From Trematomus loennbergii (Eukaryota > Chordata > Actinopteri > Perciformes > Nototheniidae): a stretch of 64,000 bases of DNA. Both the position numbers and the translations under genes were made by a program. The notes beneath the pieces are model-generated. The model did no database searches. It had not been told where the DNA came from and saw nothing but the letters and a program-made list of their open reading frames with translations. This document shows positions 60,901 to 64,000 of the stretch, piece after piece. The stretch is taken from assembly GCA_012861695.1 (NCBI GenBank), contig JAAOOA010000006.1:14032879-14096878 (forward strand), written 5' to 3'. The stretch's first letter is position 1. Every line of letters starts with the position of its first letter.

Positions 60901-61520
60901 ATTGTACATTGTTGGTCCATTCAGTTCTCTGTGGCACTATAGGTTTCAGGCATATTTCTCACTTGCCAATAATTTAAATCATTGGTTTAAAAATAAAATT
61001 GTAGAGGCTTCGCTGGGGTTTTAGAAACCTTTGTGCCTTTTCTCTCCTAGCGCAATACCAGATGTCTATTGTGTTCTAGTGTCACGTTTTCCTCTTCTCT
61101 TTTGAGCATTCTCTCAAATCTAAGCCCTTGATAGGAAGAAAGCTAATGACTACACTGCCAATTGTATGTGGCTTTTTCCTTGAAACCATATTGATGCTAT
61201 CTGGAGGGCCCAATGAGGATAGTTGTGCGATTGAGCCAAAACGCTCAGGTGCTTCAGATGCATACATCTGTATCCATTCACAGCAGTGTGGGTTTAAGGG
61301 AGGCAAGTTATATTATGCACACAAATTGTTCTTCTGTAGCCCAGCACAATTTTCACCAGCCTGCTTTATCGTTTCAGGGAGGATCCATTCAGAACAGGAA
61401 ATCAAGAGGTGCCTGGAGCTCGTAGTGAGCAGCGACAATGAGTTTGGCTACCAACTCACTCTGCAGAAATGCACCGGACAGAAATGGTTCATCACAAACG
61501 TGCGTTTAAACGCCTTATGA
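21777..61520 (+). CDS. galnt18: galnt18, polypeptide N-acetylgalactosaminyltransferase 18-like (exons 2-11; 5' partial; terminal frameshift)
   Basis: Type II Golgi membrane glycosyltransferase family that transfers GalNAc from UDP-GalNAc to Ser/Thr and starts mucin-type O-glycosylation. Ten exons join in phase: 21777-21972, 24224-24390, 30534-30717, 35350-35547, 35797-35911, 51172-51357, 53324-53461, 55850-55945, 58559-58723, 61378-61520. They give about 529 codons; with a first exon of about 78 codons this matches the roughly 607 residues of human GALNT18. Visible motifs are FDAHVEF (exon 4, the metal-binding DxH in its DAH form), YGGEN (exon 6), IAHIER (exon 7, metal-binding His), CLDQGP (exon 9) and QKW (exon 11) of the lectin domain. 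[20 protein letters not shown] and the neighbouring exons fit GALNT18 better than GALNT9 or GALNT17, from memory of those proteins. The start codon and membrane anchor are upstream of the window. Teleosts often keep a and b copies, and I cannot tell which this is. Confidence 0.95.
21973..24223 (+). other. galnt18 intron 2
   Basis: GTAAGG...CAG intron of 2251 bp. It contains a short AAT microsatellite (22820-22842) and otherwise no feature I can name. Confidence 0.9.
22820..22842. repeat. (AAT)n microsatellite
   Basis: About 7 to 8 AAT/TAA units in intron 2. Confidence 0.9.
24224..24390 (+). CDS. galnt18: galnt18 exon 3: first Rossmann-like strands of the GT-A domain
   Basis: Acceptor CAG at 24221-24223, donor GTAAGC at 24391. 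The exon encodes [20 protein letters not shown] and then [33 protein letters not shown]. The block from [11 protein letters not shown] to IILVDDNS is the UDP-sugar-binding start of the GT-A fold, where the usual GalNAc-transferase pattern is xIIIxFxNEA and EIxLVDDxS. Two N-glycosylation sequons are visible (NLT and NRT). The last codon is split across intron 3. Confidence 0.94.
26997..27190 (+). repeat. common teleost interspersed repeat, larger fragment
   Basis: GTGGAGGAAAGC, GAGTACATTTACTCAAGTGC, ATACTTCTACTCCACTACA and CAGAGTTAATG follow the order of a very common teleost repeat with TACTCAAGTA/CTACTCCACTACATTTCAGA blocks. Related pieces lie at 53228-53290 and 57650-57770. Confidence 0.7.
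28154..28362 (+). mobile_element. tRNA-derived SINE with L2-like 3' tail
   Basis: The head carries a polymerase III A box (TGTGGCACAGTGGATAG) and B box (AAGTTCGAGTCCC) at tRNA-like spacing. The tail, GTAAGTCGCTTTGGATAAAA followed by GCGTCTAACAAATG and ATGTAATGTAATGTAATG, is the widespread fish SINE/L2 3' end with short terminal repeats. About 209 bp, near full length. It is not a functional tRNA gene: the 3' half does not fold back on the acceptor stem. Confidence 0.88.
28711..29206. mobile_element. complete TTAA-flanked MITE (about 496 bp)
   Basis: TTAA flanks at 28707-28710 and 29207-29210; ends AGGTCCCCTATTATA and ATAATAGGTGACCT inverted. The AAAGGTCCCCTATTAT type is very common in teleost introns. 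No coding capacity. Confidence 0.85.
30534..30717 (+). CDS. galnt18: galnt18 exon 4: catalytic domain with the DAH metal-binding motif
   Basis: Acceptor TTTTTCAG to 30533, donor GTGAGT at 30718. Encodes [20 protein letters not shown], then [20 protein letters not shown] and [21 protein letters not shown] matches the EGLxRAR substrate-binding block of the family. FDAHVEF carries the DxH metal-binding pair with Ala in the middle, where most GalNAc-transferases have Ser. The first codon, made across intron 3 (A plus AA), reads Lys; I recall Glu at this place in the human protein, and the overall length is unchanged. Confidence 0.95.
31117..32045 (-). mobile_element. 5'-truncated non-LTR retrotransposon (LINE), C-terminal reverse transcriptase part
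   Basis: Minus-strand open frame 32039-31341 (232 codons). It contains [47 protein letters not shown] and [14 protein letters not shown], the thumb and C-terminal region after the reverse transcriptase palm in fish LINEs. The palm with its YxDD box and the endonuclease are missing, as expected from 5' truncation. The 3' UTR (31340-31117) has a CCCTTGAAAACGAGATGG block and ends near an AATAAATAAA and a TA-rich tail. The frame is uninterrupted, so the insertion is fairly young. Clade not assigned. Confidence 0.85.
32183..32785 (+). repeat. 20-bp minisatellite, left arm of the fold-back element (about 30 units)
   Basis: Twenty-nine aligned 20-bp units from 32201 to 32780 plus a partial first one. 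Variants differ by CAAAA/CAGAAAA/CAAGA and by CAACAGC/CCACAGC/CCGCAGC. Since 20 is not a multiple of 3 and no unit gives a stop, all three units together make a spurious 20-residue protein repeat. Confidence 0.97.
32813..33316. mobile_element. non-autonomous hAT element nested in the left arm
   Basis: 504 bp with ends CAGGGGTGTCAAACTCAAGG and GAGTTTGACACCCCTG inverted. It is flanked by a perfect 8-bp duplication CTTTAGGG (32805-32812, 33317-33324). Left-side text GGCCCGGGGGCCAAATCCGG is typical of a widespread vertebrate/fish hAT family. The intact right arm of the fold-back element preserves the empty site with one CTTTAGGG. Confidence 0.95.
34185..34204. mobile_element. 20-bp insertion with 8-bp target duplication in the right arm
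   Basis: CATAGACTGTATATATAAAG lies between two copies of GTTGGGAC (34177-34184, 34205-34212). The left arm has a single copy of the site near 33440 and no insert. CATAGACTGTATATA is a motif I recall as the end of a frequent teleost repeat, so this may be an extremely shortened hAT-type relic. Confidence 0.6.
34331..34743 (-). repeat. 20-bp minisatellite, right arm of the fold-back element (about 21 units)
   Basis: The same unit as the left array in inverted orientation (TGTTTTCTGAAATGCTGTTG and variants), with one 19-bp unit near 34441. It is richer in the GCGGC and TTTTCTGAA variants than the left array, so the two arrays have diverged in unit make-up. Confidence 0.97.
35350..35547 (+). CDS. 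galnt18: galnt18 exon 5: catalytic domain core
   Basis: Donor GTGAGT at 35548. The acceptor AAG at 35347-35349 follows a rather broken pyrimidine tract (CTCTTTCCGTATTCGAAG), so this is one of the weaker 3' splice sites of the gene. The exon continues Trp-Ala across the junction and encodes [64 protein letters not shown] corresponds to the FxWxLxFxW block of canonical family members. An NKS sequon lies near the end. Confidence 0.95.
35548..35796 (+). other. galnt18 intron 5 (short)
   Basis: GTGAGT...CAG intron of 249 bp between exons 5 and 6, with no inserted elements. Confidence 0.94.
35797..35911 (+). CDS. galnt18: galnt18 exon 6: YGGEN catalytic block
   Basis: Acceptor CCCCTCAG to 35796, donor GTGAGT at 35912. 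Encodes [20 protein letters not shown] and [18 protein letters not shown]. SPxxxGxxxxxxxxFxExGxxDxxMxxxGGENxE is the most conserved stretch of the GalNAc-transferase family. Here the aromatic residue before GGEN is Tyr rather than the usual Trp, as in the GALNT8/9/17/18 branch. Intron 5 before it is only 249 bp; intron 6 after it is 15.3 kb. Confidence 0.96.
37143..37410. mobile_element. truncated teleost MITE
   Basis: Starts TTTTAAAGAGGCCATGTTGT and GCTTTTTTGGGTTTTCTCTT, then CGATTGGACTCC, ATTGGCCAGCGCTCCATCAC and GGCGGGACATCTCTAAGCGG, which match a very common fish element beginning TTAAAGAGGCCATATTATGC. The matching inverted 3' end is not seen, so this copy is probably truncated. Confidence 0.6.
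37814..37841. repeat. (TCTG)n microsatellite, interrupted
   Basis: Seven TCTG-type units with one TGTG interruption. Confidence 0.85.
46092..46145 (-). repeat. SINE/L2 3'-tail fragment
   Basis: ATTACATTTACATTAAAGG, then GTATTTAGC and GCTTTTATCCAAGGCAAA, is a degraded minus-strand version of the tail seen in the SINE at 28308-28362. Confidence 0.55.
47443..48277. mobile_element. complete TTAA-flanked MITE (about 835 bp)
   Basis: Flanked by TTAA at 47439-47442 and 48278-48281; ends AGGAGAGGTGTCATG and CATGACACCTCTCCT are perfect inverted repeats of 15 bp. No coding capacity. It contains an 18-bp-arm palindrome at 48041-48092. Confidence 0.88.
48041..48092. repeat. 18-bp-arm inverted repeat inside the MITE
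   Basis: CCATTTCGTTCCGGGTAC (48041-48058) and its perfect complement GTACCCGGAACGAAATGG (48075-48092), with a 16-base loop. Confidence 0.95.
50815..51050. repeat. possible hAT element fragment
   Basis: CTAGTGCTGCCCCGTTAGTC followed by GACTTATTTG and TTAATCGACTAATATTTGCT resembles hAT ends with AGTCGACTAAT blocks. No matching second end is found, so the identification is weak. Confidence 0.35.
51172..51357 (+). CDS. galnt18: galnt18 exon 7: end of catalytic domain, metal-binding His
   Basis: Acceptor CCCCAG to 51171, donor GTGAGC at 51358; phase 0 at both ends, 62 codons. Encodes [20 protein letters not shown], then [20 protein letters not shown] and [20 protein letters not shown]. WQCGGxxExxPCxRxxH is a family signature; the His of IAHIER corresponds to the third metal ligand in crystallised members. 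NxxRxAEVWMDExK is the conserved end of the catalytic domain. Confidence 0.96.
51491..51532. repeat. perfect 15-bp hairpin in intron 7
   Basis: CCCCTTCATAACCAA (51491-51505) and TTGGTTATGAAGGGG (51518-51532) with a 12-base loop, about 135 bp after the exon 7 donor. Confidence 0.9.
53228..53290 (+). repeat. common teleost repeat fragment near exon 8
   Basis: CAGATCCTTCATTTAGGTAA followed by AAGTACCAATAACACAC matches the CAGATCCTTTACTTAAGTAAAAGTACCAATACCACA part of the same family as 26997-27190. Confidence 0.6.
53324..53461 (+). CDS. galnt18: galnt18 exon 8: linker between catalytic and lectin domains
   Basis: Acceptor ACCCAG to 53323, donor GTAAGC at 53462; phase 0, 46 codons. Encodes [20 protein letters not shown] and then [26 protein letters not shown]. 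GDISxRKxLRxxLxCKxFxWYLxNxYPE is the conserved stretch before the lectin domain. A fragment of a common fish repeat ends about 35 bp upstream of the acceptor (53228-53290). Confidence 0.95.
53462..55849 (+). other. galnt18 intron 8
   Basis: GTAAGC...CAG intron of 2388 bp. It is very AT-rich at 54910-55780. I see no gene or clear repeat in it. Confidence 0.9.
55850..55945 (+). CDS. galnt18: galnt18 exon 9: first repeat of the ricin-type lectin domain
   Basis: Acceptor CTGCCAG to 55849, donor GTTAGA at 55946; 32 codons, phase 0. Encodes [15 protein letters not shown] and then [23 protein letters not shown] is the CLD-type motif that opens the alpha repeat of the beta-trefoil lectin domain; the Cys of YLCHG is its disulfide partner in the family. 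The donor +4 to +6 bases (AGA) deviate from the consensus. Confidence 0.94.
55946..58558 (+). other. galnt18 intron 9
   Basis: GTTAGA...CAG intron of 2613 bp. It holds a fragment of a common teleost repeat at 57650-57770 and otherwise nothing I can name. Confidence 0.9.
57650..57770 (+). repeat. common teleost repeat fragment in intron 9
   Basis: GAGATCCGTTACTCAAATAA and AAGTAGCAGTACAACAATG then GAAATCCTTCATTGAAAATT follow the same repeat family as 53228-53290. Confidence 0.6.
58559..58723 (+). CDS. galnt18: galnt18 exon 10: middle of the lectin domain
   Basis: Acceptor TTCTTGCAG to 58558, donor GTGACT at 58724; 55 codons, phase 0. Encodes [55 protein letters not shown]. The [11 protein letters not shown] stretch and the paired Cys (KCLV and IECS) form the beta repeat. 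Reading continues into the intron, but the splice site and homology set the end at SQ. Confidence 0.94.
58724..61377 (+). other. galnt18 intron 10
   Basis: GTGACT...CAG intron of 2654 bp before the terminal exon. No recognisable features. Confidence 0.9.
61378..61520 (+). pseudogene. galnt18: galnt18 exon 11 (terminal): last lectin repeat, with a 1-base frameshift
   Basis: The acceptor GTTTCAG ends at 61377. In the phase set by exon 10 the exon reads [15 protein letters not shown] and stops at TAG 61423-61425. The expected family ending is in the next frame: from about 61408 it reads [20 protein letters not shown], then [18 protein letters not shown] and a TGA at 61518-61520. The exon is 143 bases; 144 would be in frame. 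The missing base lies between 61399 and 61410, most simply one A lost from a short A run in the Lys-Ser-Lys-Arg coding stretch. Normal splicing would remove the last repeat's two Cys and the QxW motif. The downstream frame is clean, so this is either a sequence error or a very recent change. I typed it as broken, not the whole gene. Confidence 0.9.
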
Positions 61521-61978
61521 TCAACACCTGGAGGGGACACTGGAGTGAATGGATGGAGTTGCTTCTTTTGTGTACACATGGATTGTGTGAGATGATAGGA
61601 AACAGGAGTCCAACAGAAGAGCAGTGCATGGTTGAACACGGTCATTTTGAGCACCACGATGTCCTCCAATGAGACGAGTTGACATCACATGATAAATGTT
61701 AAACATTTTATTTTGCCTACAGGATCAGCCATAGTTGGCGGAATTTTGCAGATTTGACAAAGTAGTATATTTAGTATATTTTGTGGTAAATACAGTACAG
61801 TCAGATTTCGTTGACTTAAAAGATGTAATGGGTCCAATATGTTTTTGTACTTTGTGCATAATTGCTACTGTGTAGCAGGCTTTCTGAACCTGTCCCTGCT
61901 GTAATTATTTTTATTTTAGTGTCTCAGGTTTGTAGGTTTATTATGGGATTCAGCTGTAAAGTTGTGGGAAAATGTTGG

Positions 61979-61984
61979 AATAAA
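61979..61984 (+). promoter_or_regulatory. possible polyadenylation signal AATAAA
   Basis: First canonical hexamer after the galnt18 stop, about 460 bp downstream. Inferred from position only. Confidence 0.4.
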
Positions 61985-62424
61985 TATGAAAATTATAGAT
62001 AATTTTCTACATGTAAATATTTGGAATATTTGTTGTATATAACAGTAAAATAACTGATGTAAACTACTGAGGGCAGTTTTTGTCTTTTGTTGTTGCACAA
62101 ACATAATTTTGATTGACAAAATTTGGATGTGGTTTGACAACACATTTATAGTCAGACAATAACGAAGTACAGAAAGCTGCAAGTTTCAGAGAACTAAACT
62201 GAACAAAGTTACAACACAAGTTTCCTGACGCGATGTGCTGCGGTGGTTTGTGGCTGAAGTAATTACTTATGACTTACACCGTGTCTCCCCCACAAGAAGG
62301 CGTAGCGTGAGCAGTACTCTGGCAGAGCAGCTGAAACGGGTCTTGTGTAGACATGCCACAACATGGCATGCATCATTAGCCTCTACACTATGAACTCTAT
62401 ATATAATTGCTCTGTAGTCTGTGA

Positions 62425-62430
62425 AATAAA
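62425..62430 (+). promoter_or_regulatory. possible distal polyadenylation signal AATAAA
   Basis: Second canonical hexamer, about 900 bp after the stop; it would give a longer 3' UTR. Transcript ends are needed to choose between the two. Confidence 0.35.
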
Positions 62431-63435
62431 ATTGGAAGGTTAAAACTAGCATTTTCTTACCCTGCAGATAGATGACTGGTTTTCATGTTGAAATGTTTTC
62501 TTCAAGTGCATTTGTTTAGTCTGTTTTCATGTTCTTTTTAGTTTAGTTGTGTGTTAAACATAGGGGCTACCATTTGGCCTTAAAAGGGAAATTTTATTAA
62601 ACAAACAAAACTTGTGCATGCATGGATACACAGCATTTAGAAAAGTGATGTTGTCAGTTTGTAATGACAAATGCAGGGGCAGAAACTGAAAAACGCGACT
62701 GCTTTCTGCTCTCGCTGTGGTGTGTACCTGGGGAGGAGACGAGTGGCACAGCCTGTTTTCAACATGCCAGTCCTCATTACCATCCACATTCAAGCAGAGC
62801 TCTGCAAACCATGGCATTAAATATACATGGGAACCCACTTTCATCAAAAGGACCTCCCTCACTAACACGTCCTAATATATGCAATAAGAGCGCCTCTGCA
62901 TGCTCAAACTTTTGAATGAAAGCAATTCAACAAAACAGTATTCCCATGCGCATTTCTTACATCCTCTTTTAGTGGATCTCTGGTCCTGATAGTCTGCTGG
63001 TGCTCAGTTTAAACATTTCCTTTAGCTATTAAATGACTGTTGATAGGGAGTCTGTGTGTGCGCATCTGTTTAATATTCTATTATCATACATACATTTATC
63101 ACCCTTGTTGATTTGGCAGTATCTTCAAATCACTTGAAATATATATATACATATTTAGGTTGGCACAAAGTACACGGCCGAGATTGAATTCCCTGTGAAA
63201 TGTGGTGTAAAAGATGCATCCAACTGAATCCCACAGTGATGAAGCTGTCACCATCGGAGCATGAGACACCTACAATATCTTAAGAAATGTGCTGCTCTGA
63301 TTTCAATGAGGCCAGGCTAATAAGTCTCTCTTTTCTTTGAAATACAGCATTTGCAATATTACAGACATTTGCCTTAATATGAGAATTAAAGACTGAATTT
63401 TCACAGGATACATCTTAGTTTCTGGAGCAATCTTC

Positions 63436-63500
63436 ATAGTAAACTTTATTTGTATTGCACCTTTCATGCACAAAGCAGCCCAAAGTGCTTTACAGAACAA
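63436..63500. repeat. teleost interspersed repeat fragment
   Basis: CTTTATTTGTATTGCACCTT, TCATGCACAAAGCAG and CCCAAAGTGCTTTACAGAAC match a short motif set found throughout fish genomes (TTTATTTGTATAGCAC...CAAAGTGCTTTACA). Family not assigned. Confidence 0.6.
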
Positions 63501-64000
63501 GAAGAAAACATAACAACAATATTAAAATAAATACAGAACAAGATAAAACATCTACAGTGATCCTAAGGAAATTCCCTTGAATTTGAATTGAATTTTAAAT
63601 AGGTTAAAATAAAAACAATTTGTTCATAGACATTTTTCTTTCATACAAGCAATTTGTCAAAAGAGACAGGTGTTTTTATGCTTCTTCATTTGAACTTTTA
63701 GTAATATCCTCCTGGGACCCGAGGAAAAAAAGTGTCTTCCAATTTCCTTTTTTTTGTGATTTCCTACCTATTTAGGGTTAAAAAAACATCTTGCAATTTA
63801 GACTTTTTTTATTTTACTTTATTTTTTAAATGTTACAGTATGTCTACTGTAGAGGACGTCGGGACCATATTAGTTTGAAAAGACAGCCAAAATGAACAGA
63901 TAGACTATGTAAGGTATTATGGTTATTGAGTGATATTAATACAATAATACATTCACCTTTATTTAAAACATAAATAAGTAATTGATCTGAACATTGCTGT

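Larger units (their letters stand above)
61521..64000 (+). other. galnt18 3' UTR and downstream sequence
   Basis: No coding sequence is recognisable after the expected stop. Two AATAAA signals (61979, 62425) could end the transcript. A common teleost repeat fragment lies at 63436-63500. The rest is AT-rich and featureless, and no neighbouring gene begins before the window ends. Confidence 0.75.

Noticed and set aside
61330..61380. Alternative 3' splice site that would restore the galnt18 frame
   Set aside because: The AG dinucleotides at 61338-61339, 61343-61344 and 61358-61359 all give the wrong phase for the KRCLEL frame.

Overview
The window is vertebrate nuclear DNA from a ray-finned (teleost, probably percomorph) fish. 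It is AT-rich, has long introns with canonical GT/AG boundaries, and carries fish-type repeats: a tRNA-derived SINE with an L2-like tail, many TTAA-flanked MITEs, hAT elements, a 5'-truncated LINE, and an (AC)n microsatellite. The species cannot be named from the sequence alone.

The one gene I can support is galnt18, a polypeptide N-acetylgalactosaminyltransferase of the GALNT8/9/17/18 branch, on the + strand. Ten coding exons (numbered 2 to 11 by analogy with the human gene) lie between 21777 and 61520. Together they encode about 529 residues: the end of the stem, the GT-A catalytic domain and the C-terminal ricin-type lectin domain. Exon 1 (cytoplasmic tail, membrane anchor, first part of the stem) is not in the window and must lie upstream of position 1. 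All splice phases fit together until the last exon, where a 1-base deficit after a correct acceptor shifts the frame and gives an early stop at 61423-61425. The expected ending is intact in the next frame to a stop at 61518-61520.

Region by region. 1-21776 is intron 1, with paired inverted MITEs, a gutted hAT element with a transposase-like pseudogene, a CpG-rich inverted-repeat element at 15.2-16.2 kb, and a TAATTA-rich block near 20.1-20.6 kb that looks like a conserved enhancer. Exons 2-6 lie at 21.8-35.9 kb. Intron 4 (30.7-35.3 kb) is the mobile-element hot spot: a LINE 3' fragment lies beside a 2.6-kb fold-back element (32166-34764). The arms of that element hold inverted arrays of a 20-bp tandem repeat, and a 504-bp hAT element has jumped into one arm. 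Intron 6 is 15.3 kb and holds MITEs and candidate regulatory blocks. Exons 7-11 lie at 51.2-61.5 kb, followed by the 3' UTR with two possible polyadenylation signals.

The least ordinary findings are the fold-back element, with its nested insertions and unequal repeat arrays, and the terminal-exon frameshift. I see no other protein-coding gene, structural RNA gene or CRISPR array.
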